Of a DNA stretch of 64,000 nucleotides, positions 10,034 through 20,023 are shown piece by piece; the stretch's first letter is position 1, and each line of letters begins with the position of its first letter. The position numbers were made by a program, and so were the translations under genes. The stretch spans positions 1 through 64,000 of the forward strand of contig JANSXS010000014.1 in NCBI GenBank assembly GCA_024742835.1, given 5' to 3'. Below the pieces are notes generated by a model. That model was given only the letters and a program-made list of their open reading frames with translations, was not told where the DNA came from and made no database searches. This DNA comes from Paracoccaceae bacterium. GTDB lineage: Bacteria > Pseudomonadota > Alphaproteobacteria > Rhodobacterales > Rhodobacteraceae.

Positions 10034-12219
10034 GTCCGAACGTAACTTTGGTCGCGTGTCTTGGTGGTGAAGCCGCGAAGCCCCACGGTGAAACTGATAT
10101 CTGTCGACGGCTCAAGGATAGAGGAAGAGGTAAAACGACGCGAGGCCGAAAGCGTCACATCCACGCATTCATTGCTATAAGTCACGCCCAATCCAGCGCG
10201 CACGGATTGGTCCGCCGCCACGTCGTAGCGCCAGTCGGCCTTGCCGGTCCAGTGCTTTGACAGGCGGTAAGAGGCATCAAACGCCCATTCCGAGATATTG
10301 CCGGGCCGGTTTTCCACCGGATCGTTGCGCAGCCAGATATAGGTCGCGCCGATCTTGGCCAGATCGTTGTACCAGCTTGCCCGCGCCTCGGCCTTGGTGG
10401 TGACGAAGCCGTGGTCGAAAAGGCCGCGTGCCGTCATGGTCAGGCCGTTATCCGTCTGGAACTGTCCCGCCACCAGCAGATCCGAATAGCGTTCGCGCAG
10501 CCCGGACGAGTTGGAAAAGGCAAATCCGCCGGCCGGATCGAGCTGGGTTTCGTTGCGTATGACCTGGCCCACGGCCAGGCTGTTCTGCCACCCGCCCGCG
10601 CCATAGCGCGTCCAGCTCAGGCCAAGCGCGCCGCTCAGCCCGCGTTCGCGCCGGTCCGGCGCGGTAAAGCGCGACATCGCGAACAGGTTGCCCTCGTCAA
10701 ACTCGATCCGGGTGCTTTCGTCGTTGGGAACGGTGGGGTTCGATCCGCCGATCCATGCCAATTGCGCCACCGGCTCTATCATGTGGGTGGTGCCATTGCC
10801 CTGACCGCGCAGCAGCGGCCAGCGTAGCTGCACCGCCGCCTGTGGCGTCAGGTTGACCGCGCGCGACTGGCTGGTGATCCCTGACTGGTTGATCGCAAAG
10901 GCATCCATCGCCATGCCCGCCTGAACCCGGCTCAGCACGCCCCCCGGCAGGGTCCAGCCCCGGTGCCAATCCGCCGAAAGCGTCAGCCGACCCACGTCGC
11001 GCCCATCCGCCCAGGGGTCGAAATCGGCCCCGTCGCTGATCAGGCTGGAGCTTCGGTAATGCCCGTGGCTGAACAGGCCAAGCCGCAACTCGCCGCCCGG
11101 ACCGCTGCTCAGCGGCAGGCGGCGTTCATATTCGCCATTGACCACGATCGTGGGAAGCGTGACGTTGCTTTCGCCGGGGCGCAGGCTGTGGAACGCGGTC
11201 AACGCGCCGCGCACGTATTCGTCGCGCCGCGCCCGTTCGATCGCAATTTCGCTGTCGAGCCGGTCCTTCTGGCCATAGCCGTAATCCAGCAGGTAGGTGT
11301 CGTCGTTCACCGCTTCGATATCAAAGCGGAGCTGGAAGTCGCGCGGCAGATCGAACCGTCCCTCCCCGAACAGATAGGCGCGGTTGCGGCCGGACGCGAC
11401 GCCGACATCGTCCCTTGAATAGGCACCCTCGACCTCGATCTCTCCGGTCCGGAACGCCTGCCGGTACCGCAGTTCCAGCGTGCGGGTTTTGGTGGCGACA
11501 TAGGGCGTGATCGTCAGATCGCGATCATCCCCGATGCGAATGAAATAGGGCACCCGCACCCCGGTCCCCAAAAGCGTGGAATTATGCAGCGACGGGACCA
11601 GAAACCCGGTGGCGCGGTCCAGCGTCGGGTCCGGCAGGCGCAGCCGGGGCAGGTAGAAGATCGGCGTGTCCAGCACGCGAAACTGCGCACCCTCGAAATA
11701 AAGCTGGCGGTCCTGCTGGTCATGGATCACCCGGCGGGCGCGGATCTGCCATAGCGGGGGGCGGCCGTTCTTGCAAACCCGGCACGAGGTGACCGCAGCC
11801 TTTGACAACTGGTTGTAGCGCCCGCTGACCCGCGCCATCTCATGCGCGGCAAGCTGAACCTGATCGTCCATCACGATCCGCGCGCCGCGCATCAGCCCGT
11901 TGCGCATCTCGCGGTCAAGCTGGGCGCTGTCGGCCAACACAAGCAGTCTGCCCTCGGGGTCTTCGATGGTGACCGGCCCTTCGATCATCAGCATTTCGCG
12001 ATCGCGGTCATAGGTGATCCGCGCCGCCTGCAAGCGGCGACCGTTGTAAAGCGCCTCGACATTGCCGGTGGCGATCAATTGGGTATTGCCATCCAGAAAC
12101 ACGTCATCCGCCACCAGCATGGCCGGATCGGGCAGGGCTTGGCGCATGTCTTGCGCCAATGCCGGGAGGCATTCCACAAGCGCCACAAGGCAGGCGAAAA
12201 GGCGCAAAACCCTGCTCAT
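10021..12219 (-). CDS. lptD: LPS-assembly protein LptD
   Basis: LptD, 732 residues, is the outer-membrane barrel that inserts lipopolysaccharide into the outer leaflet with LptE. A short signal peptide (about 1-22, ending LPALA) precedes an OstA/jellyroll domain near 25-190 (VADDVFLDGNTQLIATGN, then LEALY-type repeats). A long beta-rich C-terminal barrel ends with an aromatic-poor strand. A pair of cysteines (SCRVC) follows the jellyroll. I use the ATG that overlaps the lptG stop by four bases; upstream reading only shadows lptG. LptE is not in the window. Confidence 0.93.
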   Translation of the reverse strand: MSRVLRLFACLVALVECLPALAQDMRQALPDPAMLVADDVFLDGNTQLIATGNVEALYNGRRLQAARITYDRDREMLMIEGPVTIEDPEGRLLVLADSAQLDREMRNGLMRGARIVMDDQVQLAAHEMARVSGRYNQLSKAAVTSCRVCKNGRPPLWQIRARRVIHDQQDRQLYFEGAQFRVLDTPIFYLPRLRLPDPTLDRATGFLVPSLHNSTLLGTGVRVPYFIRIGDDRDLTITPYVATKTRTLELRYRQAFRTGEIEVEGAYSRDDVGVASGRNRAYLFGEGRFDLPRDFQLRFDIEAVNDDTYLLDYGYGQKDRLDSEIAIERARRDEYVRGALTAFHSLRPGESNVTLPTIVVNGEYERRLPLSSGPGGELRLGLFSHGHYRSSSLISDGADFDPWADGRDVGRLTLSADWHRGWTLPGGVLSRVQAGMAMDAFAINQSGITSQSRAVNLTPQAAVQLRWPLLRGQGNGTTHMIEPVAQLAWIGGSNPTVPNDESTRIEFDEGNLFAMSRFTAPDRRERGLSGALGLSWTRYGAGGWQNSLAVGQVIRNETQLDPAGGFAFSNSSGLRERYSDLLVAGQFQTDNGLTMTARGLFDHGFVTTKAEARASWYNDLAKIGATYIWLRNDPVENRPGNISEWAFDASYRLSKHWTGKADWRYDVAADQSVRAGLGVTYSNECVDVTLSASRRFTSSSILEPSTDISFTVGLRGFTTKTRDQSYVRTCEK

Positions 12220-13307
12220 CCGTCTTCCATATGCAGCAAGATACCCGCCGCCAGCAGGAAGGACGCCGCAGGCGGTGCCCAAGCCGCCAGCATCACCGGG
12301 ATCTGCCCGTTCTCTCCGAGGATCTGGGCAAAGTTCCGGATGTAATGCAGCGTAAAGCCCAGCATCACGGCGGACAGCACCGAAATCCCGGTATTGGACA
12401 GCCGCGCATGGCGCATCGTGAACGCGGCTGACACCATCACCAGCGCCACAAGGAACAGCGGGCGCGCCAGCTCCATCTGGAACCACATCGCATAGCGCCG
12501 GGCGGAAAATCCGGCCTCTTCAAGCTCGTCGATGAAATCGGGCAGATCCCATAGAGAGATATATTCCGGCTTGCCGAAACTGTCGATGATGCGGTCCTGC
12601 GTCAGTTCCGATGGCAGCGACAGCTCTGTCAGTATACGTGCGCCCGCCTCCGGGTTGCCGCCCGCCTCCAGATCCCAGATCTTCACGTCGCGCAATTGCC
12701 ATTCGCCCTGGGCCAACCGCGCGCTTTCGGCCGTGATGCGTTGCTCGGGGGCACCACCGGGCGCGAAGCTGATGAACGTTGCCTCGAACAGGGTGCTGAC
12801 ATCCGAACTGGCGCGCGCGGCGTGGATCACGGTCTGGCCCTGCGGGCTGCCCTGTCGCAGCCACAACCCCTCGGAGGCGATGGCCAGCACGCTTGATCCG
12901 CCGCCCATGGCCGTGTTCACCACGTCGTTATACCGCTTCGAAGACGCCGCCACGATCGGGTTGAGCATGGTGATCGACAGCATCCCGATCACCGCGGCAA
13001 CGCTCAGCGGGGCCAGCAGCGTATGCAGCGCCGACCGTCCCGCCGCGCGCACCACGACCAGCTCGGACGAGCGCGCAAGCCGGATGAAAAGCGCCACCGT
13101 GGCAAGGATCACGACAAGCGGCAGGATCTCGTAATTGGCATGGGGCAGGTTCAACAGAACGATGCCCAAAACCTCTTGAAAGGGCAGGTCGGGGAAATCC
13201 TGCAACTCATCCACAAGGTCGATCAGCGTCAGCAGCACCGCGAATACGCCCGCGATCAGCACGAAGGTCCAGGCGAATTTGCGCGCAAAATAATAATGCA
13301 GGATCAT
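12216..13307 (-). CDS. lptG: LPS export permease LptG
   Basis: LptG, 363 residues, is one of the two membrane subunits of the LptB2FG transporter that extracts LPS from the inner membrane. Membrane helices lie near 10-33, 60-80, 98-118, and three more in the C-terminal third (about 275-355), around a periplasmic beta-jellyroll of about 140 residues. It begins at an ATG overlapping the lptF stop by four bases and ends overlapping the lptD start by four, so the three genes are coupled. Confidence 0.94.
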   Translation of the reverse strand: MILHYYFARKFAWTFVLIAGVFAVLLTLIDLVDELQDFPDLPFQEVLGIVLLNLPHANYEILPLVVILATVALFIRLARSSELVVVRAAGRSALHTLLAPLSVAAVIGMLSITMLNPIVAASSKRYNDVVNTAMGGGSSVLAIASEGLWLRQGSPQGQTVIHAARASSDVSTLFEATFISFAPGGAPEQRITAESARLAQGEWQLRDVKIWDLEAGGNPEAGARILTELSLPSELTQDRIIDSFGKPEYISLWDLPDFIDELEEAGFSARRYAMWFQMELARPLFLVALVMVSAAFTMRHARLSNTGISVLSAVMLGFTLHYIRNFAQILGENGQIPVMLAAWAPPAASFLLAAGILLHMEDG

Positions 13308-14455
13308 GCCGCCCCCTTCGGCGTCGCGCGCGCCCGCCCCAGCCGGCGGATACGCCGCCACAGTCCCGGATTGGCGGCCAGGTACAACAGGCACGCGGTC
13401 ACGGCAAACCCGGTGACGGTCGGCAGATAGATCAGCGGCCAGGCGCTGGCCCGCGCCAGCACCACCCCCGAAATGCCGCCCTCGATCATCTTGATCAGCA
13501 CCAAAAGCGTGAAGGCGGTCACGATCTGCCACCAGACGCCGAACCGGCTGTAGCTGCCCACCAGAAGCGTGGCAAAGCCGATCATCGCGGCCACGATGCA
13601 CAAAAGCGCCTGCGCAAAGCGGTCATGCGCCTCGTACAGCACATCCGACAGCCGCGCGCCGGTGCTCGCCATGATCGCGTCCGGGCGCAACAGAAGATCC
13701 CCGGTCAGCGCGAAATCCACCCGGTTCAGGCTGGTCGGGTTGCGGCTGATCAGACTACTGACATCATATGAGAAATCGTCGAAATGGGTGGTGAAAAGCC
13801 GGTTGTCCCCGCGCCGCAGGTTTTGCGCCAGCCCGTCCACCATTACCAGCTTGGTGCCGCCTTGCTCCTGCACCAGATAGGCCTGGGTAGAGGTATAGGT
13901 CACCGGCGCATCCGCGTCGCGCTGGTCCGATAGGAACACGTCGCGCAATGCGCCCTCGGGGGTAATGTCGCGGATATAAAAGGTGATGCCGGGTGCGGGA
14001 TGCAGGAATTCACCCTGCGTCAAAAGCTTCGCGGTGATGTTCTGGCTTACCTCGGCCTGTCGCAGCCGAAGTTGTTCCAGGCTTTTGGGAATCAGGAAAT
14101 GGCTCAGCAGCGACATCATCAGCGCGATCAGGATACCGTAAACCGCCACCGGCCGCACCAGCCGCCAGGGCGAATACCCCGTTGCCTGCACGACGGTCAG
14201 TTCGCTTTCTGTGGACATGCGATTGGTGACATAAACCGCCCCCGCAAAGGTCGCGATGGGCAGTACCACGCCGATCACGCCGGGCAGGGTCAGGGCCGTG
14301 AATTCAAGAAAGACCCAGGCGGGTTGCCCGTCTCCGATCAGCCGGTCGAACATCCGCACGGCCTTGTTGATCCAGAAGATCGACACCAGAACCAGTGCAA
14401 AGAACCCGAACAGCACCATGAATTGCGACAGCATGTACCTGTCGAATCTGGTCAC
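13304..14455 (-). CDS. lptF: LPS export permease LptF
   Basis: LptF, 383 residues, pairs with LptG in the LPS transporter. It opens with the family's FDRYML...F motif, then membrane helices near 13-33, 54-76 and 98-120, a periplasmic jellyroll, and three C-terminal helices near 285-370. It is the first gene of the operon. The start is a GTG preceded by GGGGGAAG. LptB and the LptC/LptA genes are not in this window. Confidence 0.94.
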   Translation of the reverse strand: MTRFDRYMLSQFMVLFGFFALVLVSIFWINKAVRMFDRLIGDGQPAWVFLEFTALTLPGVIGVVLPIATFAGAVYVTNRMSTESELTVVQATGYSPWRLVRPVAVYGILIALMMSLLSHFLIPKSLEQLRLRQAEVSQNITAKLLTQGEFLHPAPGITFYIRDITPEGALRDVFLSDQRDADAPVTYTSTQAYLVQEQGGTKLVMVDGLAQNLRRGDNRLFTTHFDDFSYDVSSLISRNPTSLNRVDFALTGDLLLRPDAIMASTGARLSDVLYEAHDRFAQALLCIVAAMIGFATLLVGSYSRFGVWWQIVTAFTLLVLIKMIEGGISGVVLARASAWPLIYLPTVTGFAVTACLLYLAANPGLWRRIRRLGRARATPKGAA

Positions 14456-14509
14456 GCACTTCCCCCCGTTGGCAGCAGGTTTTGCGCGAACCTAATCCAA
14501 TTGATGCCG

Positions 14510-14542
14510 GGGGAAAACTGCTAAAGCGCGGTGATTTTCCCC
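14510..14542. promoter_or_regulatory. inverted repeat in the lptF/pepA divergent promoter region
   Basis: GGGGAAAA at 14510-14517 pairs with TTTTCCCC at 14535-14542 across 17 bases, within the 172-base gap between the divergent lptF and pepA genes. It could be an operator or a transcript hairpin. No regulator can be assigned. Confidence 0.3.
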
Positions 14543-14627
14543 GCTGACGGCTCGGCTCTGGCCAAGTGGGGGGCGGCGCGCTAGGACTCTGGCCAACGCA
14601 ACAGACAACAACGCACGGAGCAGATAC

Positions 14628-16103
14628 ATGACCAGCGCCTCAGATATCACCTTTGCCGAGACCGATCTTGACGCCATCGCCAGCTTCAACGGGCGTGTCG
14701 CGGTCGTGATCACGCCAAGCGGCAAGATGGGGCCGGGCGCGCGGCGTGCCAACCGTCTGACCAAGGGCGCGCTCAAGCGGCTGGTGGAAAGCGAGGCGTG
14801 GGAAAAAATGAAGCCGGGCGAGATCAAGACCATCGGCTGGCCCACCGGCATGGAGGCCGAGGCGCTGGACGTGCTGTGCCATGAGCGCGGCGCGGATCAG
14901 GTGGACACACGCAAGGCCGGTGCGGCGCTGGCCCGCGCGCGCGGCACCGCGCCGCTTCTGGTGCTGGGGGCGTCGGTGCGGCGGATGGGTGACTTCGCGC
15001 AGGGCATCGCGCTGCGCTCTTACGCCTTTACCGCGCGCAAATCCGAGCCGGGCAAGGGCTTTGGCGCGGTCACGGTCATGGTCACCAAACCCGACGAGGC
15101 GCGCGAGATGGCCACGGCCCCGCTGGCCATCGCCGAGGGCGTGTTGATGACCCGCGATCTGGTGTCGGAACCTGCCAACCACCTGACCACCATGGAATTC
15201 GCCGACCGCATCAAGGCGCTGGAGGCAGAGGGCCTCAAGATCACCATCCTCGAAGAAGCGGATCTTGAAAAGCTCGGCATGGGCCTGCTGTTGTCCGTTG
15301 GCATGGGCTCTGTCACGCCCACCAAGGTGGCGGTGATGGAATGGGCCGGCGGGCGCAGCGGCGACGCGCCGCTGGCGCTGGTGGGCAAGGGCGTGATCTT
15401 TGACACCGGCGGCATCTCGCTCAAGCCCGCCGCAGGCATGGAAGACATGACCATGGACATGGGCGGCGCGGGCACCGTGGTGGGCACGATGAAGGCGCTG
15501 GCCGGGCGCAAGGCCAAGGCCAACGTTGTGGGTGTCGTCGGGCTGGTCGAGAACATGCCCGCGGGCAACGCCTCGCGCCCCGGTGATGTTGTCACCTCGA
15601 TGAAGGGCGACACGGTGGAGATCATCAACACAGACGCCGAGGGGCGGCTCTTGCTGGCAGATGTGCTGTGGTACACGCAGGAAACCTACAAGCCGCAGGC
15701 GGTCATCGACCTGGCCACCCTGACGGGGGCGATCATCGTGGCGCTTGGGCATGAACATGCGGGCGTCTTTTCCAATGATGACAGTTTCGCCGACAAGTTC
15801 ATCCGCGCCGCCGGGAACGAAGGCGAGGGCGCTTGGCGGATGCCGCTGGGCGACGCCTATGACAAACTGATCAAATCCAATATCGCCGACATCAAGAACG
15901 TGGGCGGCCGCAAGGGCGGCGCGATCACCGCCGCGCAGTTCATCCAGCGCTTTGTCAAGCAGGACATGCCGTGGATTCACCTCGATATCGCGGGTGCCGC
16001 GCGTGTGGACGGTGAAACGAGCTTTGCGCCCAAAGGGGCGACCGGCTGGGGCGTGATGGCGCTTAACAGGCTGATCGCGGACCAGTACGAAGGCGAGGAT
16101 TGA
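14628..16103 (+). CDS. pepA: leucyl aminopeptidase (cytosol aminopeptidase)
   Basis: An M17 family metallo-aminopeptidase of 491 residues that removes N-terminal residues from peptides in the cytoplasm and normally works as a hexamer with two metal ions. The C-terminal catalytic half holds KGVIFDTGGISLKP and the family signature NTDAEGRL at 334-341, which carry metal ligands and the catalytic bicarbonate site. The N-terminal domain is the usual less conserved one. It is followed 22 bases later by holC, the same order seen in many proteobacteria. Confidence 0.96.
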   Translation: MTSASDITFAETDLDAIASFNGRVAVVITPSGKMGPGARRANRLTKGALKRLVESEAWEKMKPGEIKTIGWPTGMEAEALDVLCHERGADQVDTRKAGAALARARGTAPLLVLGASVRRMGDFAQGIALRSYAFTARKSEPGKGFGAVTVMVTKPDEAREMATAPLAIAEGVLMTRDLVSEPANHLTTMEFADRIKALEAEGLKITILEEADLEKLGMGLLLSVGMGSVTPTKVAVMEWAGGRSGDAPLALVGKGVIFDTGGISLKPAAGMEDMTMDMGGAGTVVGTMKALAGRKAKANVVGVVGLVENMPAGNASRPGDVVTSMKGDTVEIINTDAEGRLLLADVLWYTQETYKPQAVIDLATLTGAIIVALGHEHAGVFSNDDSFADKFIRAAGNEGEGAWRMPLGDAYDKLIKSNIADIKNVGGRKGGAITAAQFIQRFVKQDMPWIHLDIAGAARVDGETSFAPKGATGWGVMALNRLIADQYEGED

Positions 16104-16125
16104 TCAACGCGCGGGCGGGGCGGCG

Positions 16126-16593
16126 ATGGGAGCGGTCTATTTCTATCACCTGACGCGCCGCCCTCTGGAGGCGGCGTTGCCCGTGCTGCTGGAGCGTGCC
16201 CGCGCGGCGGGCTGGCGCGTGGCGGTGCGCGGCCCCGCGCGTGACCGGCTAGATTGGCTGGATGGCAAGCTGTGGCAGGACCCCGCCGACGGGTTCCTCC
16301 CGCACGGCATGTCGGGCGGCGCGCATGACGCGCGCCAGCCGATTCTGCTGACCGATGCGGGCGGCCCCGCGCCCAACGGCGCGCAATGTGTCATGGCCAT
16401 TGATGGCGCGACGGTGGCCGCAGAGGAGGTCAAGGCGCTGGAGCGGGTCTGCATCCTGTTCGACGGGGCCGACGAGGCCGCCACCGCCCATGCGCGCACG
16501 CAATGGAAAACGCTGACCGATGCGGGCTGCGCCGCGCAATACTGGTCCGAGGCGTCGGGCCGATGGGAAAAGAAGGCCGAGACGGGCAGCTGA
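16126..16593 (+). CDS. holC: DNA polymerase III chi subunit
   Basis: HolC, 155 residues, is the clamp-loader chi subunit that contacts single-strand-binding protein. Recognisable features are the opening VYFYHLT, the central stretch DRLDWLDGKLWQDPADGFLPHG, then QPILLTD and the C-terminal W-T-L-T-AG-Y region. It lies 22 bases after pepA on the same strand, an order common in proteobacteria, and is likely co-transcribed. Confidence 0.93.
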   Translation: MGAVYFYHLTRRPLEAALPVLLERARAAGWRVAVRGPARDRLDWLDGKLWQDPADGFLPHGMSGGAHDARQPILLTDAGGPAPNGAQCVMAIDGATVAAEEVKALERVCILFDGADEAATAHARTQWKTLTDAGCAAQYWSEASGRWEKKAETGS

Positions 16594-16641
16594 TCCGGCC
16601 GTGACCGAAAGGAGCGGCTGCGCCGCGCTGGTCAGCGGGAT

Positions 16642-16716
16642 GGAGGGGCGCTGCCCCTCCCGTTGAAAATCCTTTATTTTCAACGTCCTCCCCGAGGTAT
16701 TTTTGGCCAGATGAAA
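16642..16716 (+). repeat. dispersed repeat R1, copy 1 (two hairpins plus conserved tail)
   Basis: The order is a GC hairpin (GGAGGGGC with GCCCCTCC), a hairpin with arms CGTTGAAAA and TTTTCAACG, then a tail CCCCGAGGTATTTTTGGCC. Copy 2 at 39073-39148 has the same layout and nearly the same tail. The eighth base pair of the second stem is A-T here and T-A there. It sits downstream of holC, between convergent genes. Confidence 0.7.
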
Positions 16717-16722
16717 CGACGG

Positions 16723-17313
16723 TCAGCGGGTGAGGATCAGCTTGCCATCCGCGATCTCGACGCGGGAAAACCGTTGCAGGTAATTCATGCCAAGCAGTGA
16801 CTGGCCAAGTTCGCCGCTATTGACCACCGCGCCGACATCGCGATCCTCAAGCGGGCCGATCCGAAGACTGTCAAGGCGGACAGGGGCGGTGCGCACCTCG
16901 CCATTGGCGGTGCTGGCGCGGCCCACGAAGGCCAGGTCGGCGGTGTCCAGCCCGATGGCCTTTGCATCCTCGCGGGTCAGCACCACCACGGTTGCGCCGG
17001 TATCGACCACGAAATCCACCGGTGTGCCGTTAACCTCGGCGGTGACGTAATAATGCCCGTCCATCTGGCGGCGCAGTTCCACGGAATTTTCCCCCAGCAT
17101 CCGCGCGGCGCCGGGTTGCACCGTGCCACGGATATCGCCCCAAAGGCCCACGGCGGCGATTACGCCGACAAAGATCAGGCCCCAGACCAGCGCCTGTTGC
17201 GTGAGCTTGCCGAGCGAGGCGCGGTTCTGGGCGAAAAACCACATGGCGATCGCGCTGCCAAGCAGGACGAGGTAGATCAGGCGGGCGGTGTCATCTCCGG
17301 TCATGGGGGACAT
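16723..17313 (-). CDS. membrane-anchored retropepsin-like aspartic protease
   Basis: A 196-residue protein of the bacterial clan AA aspartic protease family (TIGR02281 type). Two hydrophobic segments (about 11-27 and 42-58) anchor it. The C-terminal domain carries the single active-site motif DTGA at 104-107 and a FSRVEIADGKLIL end strand. One DTG per chain means it should work as a homodimer, like retroviral proteases. The substrate is unknown. An in-frame ATG three codons later is an equally possible start. It is followed on the same strand, 15 bases upstream, by marC. Confidence 0.85.
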   Translation of the reverse strand: MSPMTGDDTARLIYLVLLGSAIAMWFFAQNRASLGKLTQQALVWGLIFVGVIAAVGLWGDIRGTVQPGAARMLGENSVELRRQMDGHYYVTAEVNGTPVDFVVDTGATVVVLTREDAKAIGLDTADLAFVGRASTANGEVRTAPVRLDSLRIGPLEDRDVGAVVNSGELGQSLLGMNYLQRFSRVEIADGKLILTR

Positions 17314-17328
17314 ATAGGCACGGGCCGG

Positions 17329-17949
17329 TCAGCCTGCCAGCCCAAAGCCTTTCAAACCGTCAAGAACGAATTGCACCGCCAGCGCGGCCAGCAGCATTCC
17401 CAGCAGCCGGGTGATGACGTTGATACCGGTGCGCCCCAGCGCGCGTTCCAGCATCCCCGCCGTCAGGAACAGAAGGAACACCAGCAGGACCACGCTGAGC
17501 ATCACGCCGACGACCCAGACCAGCCCCTCGATCCCCGGTTGCTGCCCCGCCAGCAGGATCACCGTGGTGATCGCCCCCGGCCCGCCGATCAGGGGAATGG
17601 CCAGCGGATAGATCGAGGGATCGTCGCGCTCGTCTTCCTCGTCGGCCTGATCCTTGCGCCGTTTGCTGCGCCGGTCAAACAGCATGTCGAGCGCGGTCAG
17701 GAACAACAACAGCCCGCCCGCGATGCGGAAGGCGGGCATCGAGATGCCGATGAAATGCAGCACCGCCTCGCCGAAACTGGCAAAGACGATCAGGATCAGT
17801 GCCCCGGCGATACAGGAACGCAACGCGATGGCGCGGCGGCGTGCGGCGCTGTCGCCCTGGGTGAGCGCGACGAAAAGCGGCGTCATTCCGATGGGATCAA
17901 TGATGACGAAAAGCGCCACCCAGGCGGTGATGAGGAAACTGGGGTCCAT
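17329..17949 (-). CDS. MarC family integral membrane protein
   Basis: A 206-residue MarC/UPF0056 protein with six predicted membrane helices. The family signature is DPIGMTPLFVALT near 18-30 and a second GGPGAITTVILLA near 121-133, reflecting an internal duplication. A charged cytoplasmic loop (RRSKRRKDQADEEDERDD) splits the halves. Some relatives are annotated as amino-acid exporters but the function is not settled. The 15-base gap to the protease gene suggests a two-gene operon. Confidence 0.88.
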   Translation of the reverse strand: MDPSFLITAWVALFVIIDPIGMTPLFVALTQGDSAARRRAIALRSCIAGALILIVFASFGEAVLHFIGISMPAFRIAGGLLLFLTALDMLFDRRSKRRKDQADEEDERDDPSIYPLAIPLIGGPGAITTVILLAGQQPGIEGLVWVVGVMLSVVLLVFLLFLTAGMLERALGRTGINVITRLLGMLLAALAVQFVLDGLKGFGLAG

Positions 17950-18007
17950 GACGGGGTTTTGCGACGCGCGCGACGGCTTGTAAACCGTCAGAAGGGCAAA
18001 ATACCGT

Positions 18008-19888
18008 TCAGCCGCCCGCCTTTTCCAGCCGGTCCAGAGCCGCCATCCACAGCGTTTCGGCCCGGTCCAGCCCGTCCATCACCTCGGCATATTTGCGCTG
18101 CCAGTGCTCCATGTCTCCGAGCCGCACGTCGTCATAGATCGTGGGATCGGCCAGCTTGGCCGAGATACGGTCCCGCATGGTGTTGAGCTTTTCAATGCGC
18201 TCTTCGCATTTGCGCACATCCGCGCGCAGCGCCAAGAGGATTTCGCGCGCCTGGCGTTTCGGCTTGGGGGCAGGGGCCTTGGCCGGGGCTTCGGCGGGCG
18301 TGGACGGCTCCTTGGCGGCGGGGCGCGGCTTTTGGTCCAGCAACATGCGGCGGTAACTGTCGAGATCGCCGTCGTAGGCGGCGACCGTGCCGTCCTTGAC
18401 CAGCCAGAGCCGGTCGGCCACAAGGCTGAGCAGATGCATGTCGTGGCTGACCAGCACGATGGCCCCGGAATAGCCTGTCAACGCCTCGACCAGCGCCTCG
18501 CGGCTTTCGATATCCAGGTGGTTTGTCGGCTCGTCCAGGATCAGCATATGCGGCGCATCCAGCGTGGCGAGCATCAGGCTAAGCCGGGCTTTCTGGCCGC
18601 CCGACAGCCGCCCGACGACGGTATCGGCCTGATCGGCACCGATGCCGAAGCCGCCAAGCCGCGCGCGCAGCCTTGCCTGACCCTCGTCCGGGCGCAGGCG
18701 GCGGATATGGTCGATCGGGGTCTCGTCGCTATGCAGCTCGTCGACCTGATGCTGGGCGAAATAGCCCACCCGCAGCTTGGACGAGGCGATGCGGGTGCCG
18801 TCCATCACATCAAGTTTGCTTGCCAAGAGCTTGGAAAGCGTTGATTTGCCTTCGCCGTTTCGACCCAGAAGCGCGATCCGGTCATCCTGGTCTATGCGCA
18901 GGTTCAGACGTTGCAGGACCGGCGTGCCGTCATAGCCCGTGGACGCGCTTTCCAGCCGCAGGATGGGCGGCGACAGGTCTTCGGGTTCGGGAAAGGTAAA
19001 GCGTTTGAGCGCGGCTTCCTGCGGTGTGGTGATCGGCTTGAGCTTGGCGATCATCTTGAGCCGCGATTGCGCCTGCACGGCCTTGCTTGCCTTGGCGCGG
19101 AAACGGTCGACGAAACTTTGCAGATGCGCGCGCCGCGCTTCCTGTTTGCGGGCTTCCGAGGCGGCGACGGCCAGACGCGCGGCGCGGGTTTCCGCGAAAG
19201 TCTCGTACCCGCCCTGATACAGCGTAAGCGTCTTGTCCTCCAGATGCAGGATCGAGCCCACCGCGCGGTTGAGCAGCCCGCGATCATGGCTGATCACCAG
19301 CACGCTATGCGGATAGCGCGCCAGATAGCTTTCCAGCCACAGCGCCCCTTCAAGATCCAGATAGTTCGTCGGCTCGTCCAGCAACAACAGGTCCGGCGTG
19401 GCAAACAGCACGGCGGCAAGCGCCACGCGCATCCGCCAACCGCCCGAGAAGGCCGAACAGGGCATCGCCTGTTCTTCGTCGGTGAAGCCCAGCCCCTTGA
19501 GGATCGAGGCCGCGCGCGCCTCGGCGCTCCAGGCGTCGATATCCGCCAGCCGCATCTGGATTTCGGCAATCGCCGCGCCGTCGGTTTCTGTTTCCGAGCG
19601 CGCCATCAGGTCGGCGCGTTCGACATCGGCGGCAAGCACCGTGTCCAGCAGCGAGACCTCGTTGCCGGGCACCTCTTGGGCGACGCCGCCGATCCGGGCA
19701 CGGGCGGGCAGGGTGATATCCCCGCCATCAAGGACAAGTTCACCGCGTATCAGTTTGAAAAGCGTGGTTTTTCCGGTGCCGTTGCGTCCCACGATGCCCA
19801 CCTTGTGGCCTTCGGGGATCATCACAGACGCCCCTTCGATCAGGGGGCGGCCGGCGACGGAATAGGAAATGTTGTCAAGTTTGAGCAT
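18008..19888 (-). CDS. ABC-F family ATPase
   Basis: A soluble ABC-F protein of 626 residues with two ATP-binding domains and no membrane part. The first Walker A is GRNGTGKTT at 34-42 with LLLLDEPTNYLDLE as Walker B. The second is GRNGEGKST with signature RLSGGQKARL and LILDEPTNHLDIE. The linker between them is basic (ARKQEARRAHLQ, FRAKASKAVQAQSR), as in factors that act at the ribosomal E site. A C-terminal coiled coil (about 560-620) resembles Uup/YheS types. I start it at MLKLDNISYS; two ATG codons upstream are less likely. Confidence 0.9.
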   Translation of the reverse strand: MLKLDNISYSVAGRPLIEGASVMIPEGHKVGIVGRNGTGKTTLFKLIRGELVLDGGDITLPARARIGGVAQEVPGNEVSLLDTVLAADVERADLMARSETETDGAAIAEIQMRLADIDAWSAEARAASILKGLGFTDEEQAMPCSAFSGGWRMRVALAAVLFATPDLLLLDEPTNYLDLEGALWLESYLARYPHSVLVISHDRGLLNRAVGSILHLEDKTLTLYQGGYETFAETRAARLAVAASEARKQEARRAHLQSFVDRFRAKASKAVQAQSRLKMIAKLKPITTPQEAALKRFTFPEPEDLSPPILRLESASTGYDGTPVLQRLNLRIDQDDRIALLGRNGEGKSTLSKLLASKLDVMDGTRIASSKLRVGYFAQHQVDELHSDETPIDHIRRLRPDEGQARLRARLGGFGIGADQADTVVGRLSGGQKARLSLMLATLDAPHMLILDEPTNHLDIESREALVEALTGYSGAIVLVSHDMHLLSLVADRLWLVKDGTVAAYDGDLDSYRRMLLDQKPRPAAKEPSTPAEAPAKAPAPKPKRQAREILLALRADVRKCEERIEKLNTMRDRISAKLADPTIYDDVRLGDMEHWQRKYAEVMDGLDRAETLWMAALDRLEKAGG

Positions 19889-20023
19889 GGCCATCCCATG
19901 CCCCATTGACGCTCAGGGGTCAATCGCGGCTTTTCAAAGCCGGGCCTGCATGTTACCTGAGCGCCAAATCGCGTGTCCGGCATGGGCCGGATGCGGTTAA
20001 CCCCTGAAAAACAAGAGGCTCAC